In this document: piece after piece, positions 1 to 4,884 of the stretch
Numbering within the stretch: the first letter of the stretch is position 1
Layout: every line of letters begins with the position of its first letter
Assembly (NCBI GenBank): GCA_030042915.1
Contig: JASHYS010000284.1
Location: forward strand, 1 to 5,150
DNA: 5,150 bases
Direction of reading: 5' to 3'
Source of the DNA: Acidobacteriaceae bacterium
Lineage (GTDB): Bacteria; Acidobacteriota; Terriglobia; Terriglobales; Acidobacteriaceae
The notes under the pieces: model-generated
The model's database searches: none
Told to the model about the DNA's origin: nothing
What the model saw: the letters and a program-made list of their open reading frames with translations, nothing else
Position numbers and translations under genes: made by a program

Positions 1-1373
1 GCTTTTATGTGAGCCCGTTCTTTCTTGAGCTGAACTCGCTGGCCGCCATGGCGCAGGAGAGCAGCGGGACGGATTACCGCGCGCTGGTGTGCGTTTATCT
101 GCAGGGCGGCAACGACGGTCACGGCACGGTAATCGCGACGGATACCGACTCGTATGCGGCGTTCGTCTCGGCTCGCTCGGGCGCGCCGGGCCTGGCTTAT
201 CCGCTGAATGAGCTGCTGCCCATCACGTTGCAGACGCCGCAAACCGGCCGCACTTTCGCGCTGAATCCTTATCTCGGCGGCGTGCAGACCCTGTTTAACG
301 CGGGGCGCGCGGCCATCGTGGCCAATACCGGGACGCTGGTGGTGCCGGCGACCAAGACGCAGATCGACAACAACACCGTGGTGCTGCCTGACTCGCTGTT
401 CTCGCACTTCGATCAGACGGCGGCGTGGCAGGCGATCGCGTCGAACCTGGGCAGCGGCGAACACGTGGGGTGGGGCGGGGCTGTGGCCGACGCCATTGAG
501 GCCATGAACATGAATTCGAACTCCATGTTCACGTGCATCTCGACGTCGGGGAATGCGCTGTTCCTCGCGGGCCAAACTTCATTCCAGCTGAACGTGACGC
601 CGGCCGGGCCGATTCCGATTTACGGGCTGCAGCAGCCGCCTTTTGGACTGGCGGCCTCGGTGAATCCGCTCAACTCCATTCTGACGGCGGAAGAAAGCAA
701 TCTGTTTGCGCAGGAGTATGAAGTGGTGATCAACCGCTCCATGCAGGCGCAAGCCATGCTGGCTACGGCGATGGCTCCGGCGGGCGCGGGCGGCGTGGCC
801 AACCCGCCGCAGTATATGGACCCGGTGACGCTGAAGCTGACAGACAATCCGCTGGCGGCTTCGCTGCAGACGGTGGCGCGCATCATTGCCGGTCGCGCCA
901 GCCTGGGCGTCACGCGTCAAATCTTCTACGTGCAGCTGGGCAGCTTTGACACGCACAACAACCAGGCGCAGATTCACTCGCAGTTGCTGACGCAACTGGG
1001 TGCGGCGTTTGAGTACTTCGACGGCCTGATGGTGGGCATGGGGCTGAGCGACAACGTGACCTCGTTCACGATTTCGGACTTCGGGCGCACGCTCACCTGC
1101 AACAGCAACGGCACCGACCACGGCTGGGGCAGCCATCATTTCGTGATCGGCGGCGCGGTGCAAGGCCAGAACATGTACGGGACGTATCCCATTGTTGGCG
1201 TGAACCAGGCCAACGACGTGGGCGAGGGCCGGCTGATTCCGACCACCGCAGTGGAACAGTACGCGGGCACGCTGGCGCAGTGGTTCGGTCTTTCCAACAG
1301 CCAGATACAAACTGTGTTTCCCAACTTTGCTAACTTCGGCTCGAGTCCGTATCTGGGATTCATGAGCGCATAA
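1..1373 (+). CDS. DUF1501 family secreted protein, 5' end missing
   Basis: This is a member of the DUF1501 family (PF07394), a large group of exported proteins of unknown biochemical role related to the alkaline phosphatase/sulfatase superfamily. The frame is open to the left edge (F-Y before the GTG at 9), and the N-terminal twin-arginine signal usual for the family is absent, so the gene almost certainly starts upstream. Counting from that GTG, family hallmarks appear in order: VYLQGGNDG at 29-37, SHFDQTAAWQ at 132-141, GWGG at 154-157, LGSFDTHNNQ at 310-319, and SDFGRTLTCNSNGTDHGWGS at 356-375, followed by FVIGGAVQGQNMYG at 378-391. The Asp/His-rich motifs resemble metal ligands, but the activity is not established. 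In many bacteria a DUF1800 gene lies next to a DUF1501 gene, so one may lie just off the left edge (inference). The C-terminus is complete, ending in TAA. Family assignment is secure; function is unknown. Confidence 0.93.
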   Translation, partial: FYVSPFFLELNSLAAMAQESSGTDYRALVCVYLQGGNDGHGTVIATDTDSYAAFVSARSGAPGLAYPLNELLPITLQTPQTGRTFALNPYLGGVQTLFNAGRAAIVANTGTLVVPATKTQIDNNTVVLPDSLFSHFDQTAAWQAIASNLGSGEHVGWGGAVADAIEAMNMNSNSMFTCISTSGNALFLAGQTSFQLNVTPAGPIPIYGLQQPPFGLAASVNPLNSILTAEESNLFAQEYEVVINRSMQAQAMLATAMAPAGAGGVANPPQYMDPVTLKLTDNPLAASLQTVARIIAGRASLGVTRQIFYVQLGSFDTHNNQAQIHSQLLTQLGAAFEYFDGLMVGMGLSDNVTSFTISDFGRTLTCNSNGTDHGWGSHHFVIGGAVQGQNMYGTYPIVGVNQANDVGEGRLIPTTAVEQYAGTLAQWFGLSNSQIQTVFPNFANFGSSPYLGFMSA

Positions 1374-1380
1374 GTTCGAT

Positions 1381-1402
1381 CTCGACTCTGGGGAGTGTCG
1401 AG
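1381..1402. other. Small inverted repeat after the DUF1501 stop
   Basis: The arms CTCGACTCT and AGTGTCGAG flank a GGGG loop. They pair at eight of nine positions, with one mismatch. The hairpin starts eight bases after the DUF1501 stop and precedes a stronger hairpin. It may contribute to transcript 3'-end formation, but there is no T-tract. Confidence 0.4.
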
Positions 1403-1412
1403 CTCGTTCGCT

Positions 1413-1450
1413 CCATCCCGGCGGAAGATTCCGGTCTTCCGCCAGGGTGG
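1413..1450. terminator. Long hairpin between convergent genes, possible bidirectional terminator
   Basis: Two 16-base arms (1413-1428 and 1435-1450) surround the loop TTCCGG. The inner nine pairs, GGCGGAAGA with TCTTCCGCC, are perfect. The outer seven contain one T-G wobble and one mismatch. The hairpin sits between the stop codons of the DUF1501 gene (+) and a DUF4189 gene (-), where a shared terminator is expected. Neither side carries a run of T, so this is not a canonical intrinsic terminator. It could instead be a dispersed palindromic repeat or an RNA-stabilising 3' structure. Confidence 0.5.
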
Positions 1451-1461
1451 GGTGCAAAGAC

Positions 1462-1489
1462 AGCCAGTAGCCAATAGCCATTAGCCAAC
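1462..1489 (+). repeat. AGCCART heptamer array, copy 1 (4 units)
   Basis: Four head-to-tail 7-base units are visible: AGCCAGT, AGCCAAT, AGCCATT and AGCCAAC, followed by AAGTGAAA. Similar arrays lie at 4183-4217 and 4761-4795 in the same orientation. This copy lies between two convergent genes, about 16 bases beyond the minus-strand stop. Read on the minus strand, such arrays give the spurious peptide period GYWLLAI, which explains several meaningless open frames here. Function is unknown. Confidence 0.85.
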
Positions 1490-1504
1490 AAGTGAAAGCT
1501 GCTT

Positions 1505-2284
1505 TTACGGATCCGGGTCCAGCCCGGTGCGATACCACGTGCCTGACCAGAGCTTCCCGTCCATCTGCAGCGTTCCCATCGAGGAGCCTTGAATCGCGTA
1601 GGTACCCTGGTCATCCAGGACCATGCTGATGGCGTGCAGCGTGTACTTGCCGTTGCTGGCCGTAAACGTGCCGTTGTGCATCGGCTGGTTGCCGGGAGAG
1701 GCTGGGGCCGCGCTGTGGAAGGTGTAGGTGCCGTTGGCCGCGATTTGCAAGATCCACAGGCCTCCGCTGACGTTAGCCTTCCAATAGCCCACCAGGTCGG
1801 GATCGACCGATCCCGGCTGAAAGCCTGTTGTCGGCAGCGGTAGCGGCGAAGCCCAGCGCGCGTCGTCGGTGTAGCAGGGTGAGACGCGCACCGCACAGTC
1901 AAGGTTGCCCGGAGGCTCATTGTTGCAAGCCGACAGCGCTTGGGCAGCAGCCACTTCGCGCGATGGATTCCACCCACCCCCATAATGGCTCGCGATAAAC
2001 TTGGCTGGCGTTGCGAGCGCCACACACTCGCCCCAGGTAGAATAGTCAACTTTGCAATCTTTGGCGCCGTACATCGCGCAGTATTTCAGGGCCATCTGCG
2101 ATGCCGCGTCTGAAGATGGCTGGGGGGTCGAGGCTCCATAATTCCCCACCGAGGGAGAAATGGCAACGGCTACCCAGAGGGTTCCTTGCGCCGCCACCGG
2201 CAGCGTGGACATGGTCTTGAGCAGACCGATTCCCACGAATGCTGCTACGCACGTCCAACCAACGACGGCGATTGACCTCCGCAT
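1505..2284 (-). CDS. Secreted DUF4189 protein with C-terminal beta-rich domain (paralog A)
   Basis: A 259-residue exported protein. Residues 1-32 form a signal peptide (MRRS, then a hydrophobic core, cleavage likely after VAA at 30-32). Residues about 35-137 match DUF4189 (PF13827): LWVAVAISP at the start, an alanine-rich helix, and six cysteines at 69, 77, 87, 120, 130 and 137 that could form three disulfides. After a Pro-rich linker (145-160), a separate region of about 90 residues begins DLVGYWKANV and contains IAANGTYTF (181-189), SNGKYTLHAI (210-219), DDQGTYAI (224-231) and a terminal WSGTWYRT. The alternating pattern suggests a small beta-barrel or lipocalin-like fold (inference). DUF4189 has no assigned function. 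The ATG is supported by GAGGAGGT seven bases upstream. The next gene on this strand, ending at 2453, is a clear paralog, so this is half of a tandem duplication. It may be co-transcribed with it or use its own leader. Confidence 0.9.
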   Translation of the reverse strand: MRRSIAVVGWTCVAAFVGIGLLKTMSTLPVAAQGTLWVAVAISPSVGNYGASTPQPSSDAASQMALKYCAMYGAKDCKVDYSTWGECVALATPAKFIASHYGGGWNPSREVAAAQALSACNNEPPGNLDCAVRVSPCYTDDARWASPLPLPTTGFQPGSVDPDLVGYWKANVSGGLWILQIAANGTYTFHSAAPASPGNQPMHNGTFTASNGKYTLHAISMVLDDQGTYAIQGSSMGTLQMDGKLWSGTWYRTGLDPDP

Positions 2285-2290
2285 GGTTCG

Positions 2291-2298
2291 ACCTCCTC
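2291..2298 (-). promoter_or_regulatory. Shine-Dalgarno site of DUF4189 paralog A
   Basis: The minus strand reads GAGGAGGT, with AGGAGG seven bases before the ATG at 2284. The same GAGGAGGTCGAA context precedes the start of paralog B, which helps fix that gene's start. Confidence 0.8.
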
Positions 2299-2317
2299 GG
2301 GGGGAAGGTTAGACCCA

Positions 2318-2346
2318 CCATCCCAAGACAGCAGACACCGCGTCAA
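2318..2346 (-). promoter_or_regulatory. Weak candidate promoter of paralog A
   Basis: On the minus strand TTGACG (2341-2346) is followed after 17 bases by GGATGG (2318-2323). The -35 box is good but the -10 box is poor. Support comes from the other copy: TTGACG also occurs at the same place upstream of paralog B. The predicted transcript start would lie roughly 25-30 bases before the ATG and include the ribosome site. This is a hypothesis only. Confidence 0.25.
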
Positions 2347-2408
2347 GCACAAAATTGCGGCTGGCTGCTGGCCGATTTCGATCAAGCTCGATTCCGGGCC
2401 TGAAGGCC
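2340..2408. repeat. Duplicated leader block, copy A
   Basis: This 69-base block aligns with 3296-3364 without gaps and with three mismatches (2350, 2351 and 2390). Positions 2352-2389 are identical to 3308-3345. Each copy lies about 55 bases upstream of the start of one DUF4189 paralog, so the duplicated unit included regulatory sequence. It spans the TTGACG box and ends in a GGGCC-TGAA-GGCCC palindrome. At DNA level it appears better conserved than the coding regions it precedes. Confidence 0.85.
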
Positions 2409-2421
2409 CCCGCTCCCTCCG
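2396..2421. repeat. GC-rich palindromic element, copy 1
   Basis: GGGCC and GGCCC surround a TGAA loop (2396-2409), followed by a C-rich tail. The whole 26-base string recurs exactly at 3390-3415. It resembles a dispersed REP-like palindrome. Its position 31 bases downstream of the stop of paralog B would also allow a role at that transcript's 3' end. Confidence 0.65.
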
Positions 2422-2452
2422 AAATCACATCGCGGCACGTCGTCGGGCAGAC

Positions 2453-3241
2453 CTATTTCCGGACACCGGGAGCGCCGGGATTAAGGATCGGGTTGTTTGA
2501 ATTCCGCAGCCAGGTGCCGGTGCCGAGCTTGCCTGCGAACACAACCGAGTTGCCGCCGGGCTCGACGGTGTAGGTTCCCTGGTCATCCCACTGCATGCTG
2601 TAGGAGTGCAGCGTGTACTTTCCATTGCTTGCGGTAAAGGAGCCGTCGTGGGAAGGTGCGTTGTCTCCGGCCTCACTGTAGAAGGTGTAGGTGCCGTTGG
2701 CCGCGATCTGCCACACCCAGATGCCGCCCGGGCCGACGTTGAATTTCCAAATGCCCACGAGGGCGGAATCGACCGGGAGGGGAGGTACCGCAGGCGGCGG
2801 CAACGGAAACGGCGACAGCCAGCGCGGGTCGTCGTCGGCGCATGGCGCCTCGACCAGGACGCAATCGAGGCCGCCTGCCTTCACACATGCGGCCAAGCCA
2901 CTTGTCGCGGCTGCTTCGCGCGTCGCACCTGTGCCCAATCCATACTGATTGAAGACTGCTTTCGTGGGTCTCACCAGCGCCAGACACCCGCTCGAAACCG
3001 CGCCAACGGCCTTGCAGTCTGTGGCGCCCGTCGCTGCACAGCTTTGAACGGCGCTGCGCTCGGCCTCGGCCTGCGAAGGATTTGCATGAGCCGCGCCGTT
3101 ATAGAGGGTCGTCGGCGAGATGGCGACAGCTGCCCAAAGCTGCTGTGCGGCTGCAGGCCGCGAGCCGAGGACCGCCGGCAGCAGACATGATGCTGCACAC
3201 AGCACCGTACTCGCCCAGCGGACCGCCATCAAGCGTGTCAC
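2453..3241 (-). CDS. Secreted DUF4189 protein with C-terminal beta-rich domain (paralog B)
   Basis: A 262-residue paralog of the gene ending at 1505. I place the start at GTG 3241 because GAGGAGGTCGAA precedes it exactly as in paralog A. The ATG 12 codons earlier (3277) would put the ribosome site inside the gene. Residues 1-32 are a signal peptide with likely cleavage after AAA at 30-32. The DUF4189 region spans about 35-134, from LWAAVAISP onward, with six cysteines at 68, 76, 86, 119, 127 and 134 that match those of paralog A. A Pro-rich linker (144-157, PLPPPAVPPLP) leads to the second domain, which begins ALVGIWKFNV and contains IAANGTYTF (179-187), SNGKYTLHSY (205-214), DDQGTYTV (219-226) and GTGTWLRN. 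The domain order and near-identical core blocks show a tandem duplication. The protein is probably periplasmic or extracellular. Function is unknown, and DUF4189 itself is uncharacterised. Confidence 0.9.
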   Translation of the reverse strand: MTRLMAVRWASTVLCAASCLLPAVLGSRPAAAQQLWAAVAISPTTLYNGAAHANPSQAEAERSAVQSCAATGATDCKAVGAVSSGCLALVRPTKAVFNQYGLGTGATREAAATSGLAACVKAGGLDCVLVEAPCADDDPRWLSPFPLPPPAVPPLPVDSALVGIWKFNVGPGGIWVWQIAANGTYTFYSEAGDNAPSHDGSFTASNGKYTLHSYSMQWDDQGTYTVEPGGNSVVFAGKLGTGTWLRNSNNPILNPGAPGVRK

Positions 3242-3248
3242 GAATTCG

Positions 3249-3256
3249 ACCTCCTC
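3249..3256 (-). promoter_or_regulatory. Shine-Dalgarno site fixing the GTG start of paralog B
   Basis: The minus strand reads GAGGAGGT, with AGGAGG eight bases before GTG 3241. Its sequence context matches the site of paralog A, which favours GTG 3241 over ATG 3277. Confidence 0.8.
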
Positions 3257-3273
3257 GGGGAGCGCTGCATTCA

Positions 3274-3302
3274 CCATTCCAAGGCAGCGGGGCGCGCGTC
3301 AA
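3274..3302 (-). promoter_or_regulatory. Weak candidate promoter of paralog B
   Basis: TTGACG (3297-3302, minus strand) is followed after 17 bases by GAATGG (3274-3279). The arrangement is the same as upstream of paralog A, including the conserved TTGG and ATGGTG around the second box. The -10 match is poor, so conservation is the main argument. Confidence 0.25.
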
Positions 3303-3364
3303 GCAAGAAATTGCGGCTGGCTGCTGGCCGATTTCGATCAAGCTCCATTCCGGGCCTGAAGGCC
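3296..3364. repeat. Duplicated leader block, copy B
   Basis: This is the partner of 2340-2408, with three mismatches over 69 bases. It ends in a GGCC-TGAA-GGCC palindrome at 3353-3364. Unlike copy A, it is separated from the exact 26-base palindromic string by about 25 bases of extra sequence containing TTCTTCGCGCTCCGG. Either material was gained here or it was lost in copy A. Confidence 0.85.
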
Positions 3365-3388
3365 GCGATTCTTCGCGCTCCGGTTTCA

Positions 3389-3415
3389 GGGGCCTGAAGG
3401 CCCCCGCTCCCTCCG
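3389..3415. repeat. GC-rich palindromic element, copy 2
   Basis: GGGGCC and GGCCCC surround TGAA (3389-3404), giving a six-pair GC stem. Positions 3390-3415 are identical to 2396-2421. A TTCAGG/CCTGAA inverted repeat overlaps it at 3385-3398. It sits between the divergent paralog B and transglutaminase-like genes, so a transcript terminator role is unlikely for this copy. A REP-like element fits better. Confidence 0.65.
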
Positions 3416-3431
3416 GGCTCAGGCCGCCGTT

Positions 3432-3446
3432 GTGAGATCGCCTCAC
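3432..3446. promoter_or_regulatory. Short dyad upstream of the transglutaminase-like gene, possible operator
   Basis: GTGAG and CTCAC are separated by ATCGC, forming a 15-base interrupted palindrome about 40 bases upstream of a TATAAT box. The position suits a regulator-binding site, but a five-base arm can arise by chance. Confidence 0.25.
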
Positions 3447-3486
3447 TCATGTTGCGCCTCTGCGTGGGCCCGCTGTATGGCTTCGA

Positions 3487-3492
3487 TATAAT
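3487..3492 (+). promoter_or_regulatory. -10 box (TATAAT) for the transglutaminase-like gene
   Basis: A perfect TATAAT lies 29 bases before the chosen start. No good -35 box is visible 16-18 bases upstream, and there is no TGn extension, so an activator may be needed. Transcription would begin near 3499. That leaves about 22 bases of leader before TTG 3522 and only about five before TTG 3504, which favours the later start. Confidence 0.45.
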
Positions 3493-3521
3493 CTCCGGGA
3501 CCATTGCAATGGGAGTTGGGA

Positions 3522-4178
3522 TTGGCTGGGCGGAGAAGGGAACTGCCAAAGAAGAGAAAGCTCCGCGCGCCGCGCGAGAGCTTCGGCCTGGCGCCGGGCG
3601 ATCTGCGCACGCTGCGCGCGCTGAAAACGCCGGCGCGCATCCAGAAGTTTATCGACGCCATTCCTTACCAGTACGCAAACACGGCGTGGTCGCCTGCGCA
3701 CGTGCTGCGCGAGCGCAAGGGGCATTGCCTTGAGGGAGCGCTGGTGGCGGCTGCGGCGCTGCGCGTCAACGGCTATCCGCCGCTGCTGATGGACCTGGAA
3801 GCCGTGCGCGACGACGACCACGTGGTGGCCGTCTTTCGCGAGGGCGGGCTTTGGGGCGGCATTGCCAAGTCGAACTTTGCGGGCCTGCGCTTTCGCGCGC
3901 CCATTTACCGCACGGTGCGCGAGCTGGCGCTGAGCTACTTCGACCACTATTACAACCTGCGCGGCGAGCGCACCCTGCGCGCGTATTCCCGGCCCGTCAA
4001 CCTGGCGCGCCTGGATGGCCAGCACTGGATGACCGCAGAGGAAGATGTGTGGTGCGTGCCCGAGGCGCTGATCGCGGCCAGACACTACCCGATCATTCCC
4101 GGCAAAATTGCGCGCAGCCTGCCGCGCCTGGACCGGCGCAGCTTTGAAGCGGGAATGCACGGATGGACGAAGCACTAA
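3522..4178 (+). CDS. Transglutaminase-like (papain-fold) domain protein
   Basis: A 218-residue, probably cytoplasmic protein with no signal peptide or membrane segment. A transglutaminase-like core is recognisable. ERKGHCLEGALVAAAALRVNG (63-84) has the usual Gly-x-Cys followed by a helix, with candidate nucleophile Cys69. MDLEAVRDDDHVVAVF (90-105) supplies His100, and WGGIAKSNF (111-119) could supply the third polar residue (Asn118). This order matches the Cys-His-Asp/Asn triad of the superfamily, whose members include proteases, peptide amidases and cross-linking enzymes, so the substrate cannot be named. A conserved-looking C-terminal part follows (YRTVRELALSYFDHYYN, then LRAYSRPVNL and W-T-E-E-D-W). 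An in-frame stop at 3489 rules out a longer form. I chose TTG 3522 because GGGAG lies six bases before it and the TATAAT box fits. TTG 3504 (224 aa) is the alternative. The N-terminus is very basic (GRRRELPKKRKLR). The gene stands alone on its strand. Confidence 0.8.
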   Translation: MAGRRRELPKKRKLRAPRESFGLAPGDLRTLRALKTPARIQKFIDAIPYQYANTAWSPAHVLRERKGHCLEGALVAAAALRVNGYPPLLMDLEAVRDDDHVVAVFREGGLWGGIAKSNFAGLRFRAPIYRTVRELALSYFDHYYNLRGERTLRAYSRPVNLARLDGQHWMTAEEDVWCVPEALIAARHYPIIPGKIARSLPRLDRRSFEAGMHGWTKH

Positions 4179-4182
4179 GAGC

Positions 4183-4217
4183 AGCCAGCAGCCAGTAGCC
4201 AATAGCCAGTAGCGAAC
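4183..4217 (+). repeat. AGCCART heptamer array, copy 2 (5 units)
   Basis: The units are AGCCAGC, AGCCAGT, AGCCAAT, AGCCAGT and AGCGAAC, starting four bases after the stop of the transglutaminase-like gene. It lies between convergent genes like copy 1 and has the same orientation. The last unit drifts to AGCGAAN, as in copy 3, which hints at a defined end to the element rather than random slippage. Confidence 0.85.
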
Positions 4218-4293
4218 AGGTCGCAGATCGCATTCGCAGTGAACGCTTAACCGGCTGAGAGCGGACAGCTAGCAGTTGGCTCAAACCACGGGT

Positions 4294-4530
4294 CTACTCG
4301 GTCGCGACCGCACCGCCGGCTTCGCGCTGCTTGCGCTCAAGCAGTTCAAGTATGAGCTGCATGGCGTGGGTCTGCTTCAGCGCCTGATCGTAGCGGCGAG
4401 CAAGCCGGGCTTTTTCTGTGTTGGTTTGGGCGGCCTCGAACTGAGTAGCGAGCGCGACGCTCTCAAGGCGCAGGGCTTCGATCTGCCCTTTCAATGTCTT
4501 CATTCTCAGCTTGTCGATGATAGAAGCCAC
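4294..4530 (-). CDS. Small helical protein, 78 aa, unknown function
   Basis: A short protein beginning MASIIDKLRMKTLKGQIEAL. I do not recognise a named family. Nearly the whole chain should be alpha-helical: Leu, Ile and Ala recur at heptad-like spacing through LKGQIEALRLESVALATQFE (13-32) and again through HAMQLILELLERKQRE (55-70). In between lies the charged stretch NTEKARLARRYDQALKQ. An antiparallel helical hairpin or coiled-coil dimer is plausible (inference). There is no signal peptide or membrane segment. The GTG start at 4530 is chosen because AGGAGG lies seven bases upstream. The frame stays open back to 4932, and an ATG at 4701 would give 135 aa, but that ATG has no ribosome site and overlaps a likely -10 box. 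The gene is alone on its strand and converges on the transglutaminase-like gene across a 115-base gap. Confidence 0.7.
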   Translation of the reverse strand: MASIIDKLRMKTLKGQIEALRLESVALATQFEAAQTNTEKARLARRYDQALKQTHAMQLILELLERKQREAGGAVATE

Positions 4531-4537
4531 AGGCCCG

Positions 4538-4543
4538 CCTCCT
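4538..4543 (-). promoter_or_regulatory. Shine-Dalgarno site deciding the GTG start of the 78-aa gene
   Basis: AGGAGG on the minus strand, within AGAGGAGG, lies seven bases before GTG 4530. Spacing is ideal, and this is the main argument for the short form of the protein. Confidence 0.75.
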
Positions 4544-4590
4544 CTTTCTGGGGTAAGAGGTGCGACGCAGCTCTCTGGAGAAGAAGACCA

Positions 4591-4615
4591 CTCATCCGGC
4601 CCGATCATGGATGAG
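4591..4615. other. Inverted repeat in the leader of the 78-aa gene
   Basis: CTCATCC (4591-4597) pairs perfectly with GGATGAG (4609-4615) around an 11-base loop. If transcription starts near 4690 on the minus strand, the stem lies about 50 bases before the ribosome site in a leader of about 160 bases. No known riboswitch is recognised. Confidence 0.35.
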
Positions 4616-4696
4616 CTTATGCCGCCGTCCGCCGGCGCGCCGAAGCGAACCTGAATGCGAACACGAGCGACGTGCATACGAACATTTGTGATTTTA

Positions 4697-4702
4697 ATCA
4701 TA
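4697..4702 (-). promoter_or_regulatory. Candidate -10 box (TATGAT) for the 78-aa gene
   Basis: The minus strand reads CAAAATATGATTAAAATC, an AT-rich island with TATGAT one base off consensus. No convincing -35 box is found 16-19 bases upstream, although A-rich sequence that might act as an UP-like element lies near 4730. It would give an unusually long leader of about 160 bases. Confidence 0.35.
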
Positions 4703-4760
4703 TTTTGAAAAGGTTTCACTACCGGTTTTTGCACAGCGGAACCCGGAAAGGCAGCCTGGT

Positions 4761-4795
4761 AGCCAATCGCCAATAGCCAGTAGCCCGTAGCGAAA
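4761..4795 (+). repeat. AGCCART heptamer array, copy 3 (5 units)
   Basis: The units are AGCCAAT, CGCCAAT, AGCCAGT, AGCCCGT and AGCGAAA, preceded by a degenerate AGCCTGGT. The orientation matches copies 1 and 2. This copy is more diverged and lies in a gene-free stretch rather than directly after a stop codon. Confidence 0.8.
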
Positions 4796-4811
4796 GAGAG
4801 GAGCGCTTCGG

Positions 4812-4884
4812 AATGCGCACCGAACCCGGCAATCGTTTCGGGTTCGGTTCCCTCTGCCCTCCCTAAAGTCAGAAGGTGCGCATT
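4812..4884. other. Nested inverted-repeat element, possible structured RNA or mobile palindrome
   Basis: An outer perfect 10-base inverted repeat, AATGCGCACC (4812-4821) with GGTGCGCATT (4875-4884), encloses an inner perfect 10-base repeat. The inner arms are ACCGAACCCG (4819-4828) and CGGGTTCGGT (4839-4848), around a 10-base loop. The two left arms overlap by three bases, so both stems can stack nearly coaxially and leave a pyrimidine-rich stretch of about 26 bases (4849-4874) bulged on one side. On the minus strand the bulge comes first. The 73-base length recalls a tRNA, but no D arm or anticodon arm is present. No matching RNA family is recognised. Confidence 0.5.

Noticed and set aside
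579..1538. Open frame of 319 codons on the minus strand opposite the DUF1501 gene
   Set aside because: It is antisense to a gene with clear family motifs, its translation is rich in Arg and His as expected of a GC-rich shadow frame, and its N-terminus is translated from the heptamer array.
2453..3277. ATG at 3277 as the start of DUF4189 paralog B
   Set aside because: It would place GAGGAGGT inside the coding region. Comparison with paralog A points to GTG 3241.
3447..4202. Open frame of 251 codons on the minus strand opposite the transglutaminase-like gene
   Set aside because: It is an Arg/Ala/His-rich shadow frame that begins in the heptamer array. The plus strand shows a coherent domain with catalytic motifs.
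1462..4795. CRISPR array
   Set aside because: The repeats are only 7 bases, directly adjacent without spacers, and no cas genes are visible.
4812..4884. A tRNA gene, given 73 bases and paired ends
   Set aside because: The stems are too long and overlap. There is no D or anticodon arm and no canonical TTCGA loop in the right place.
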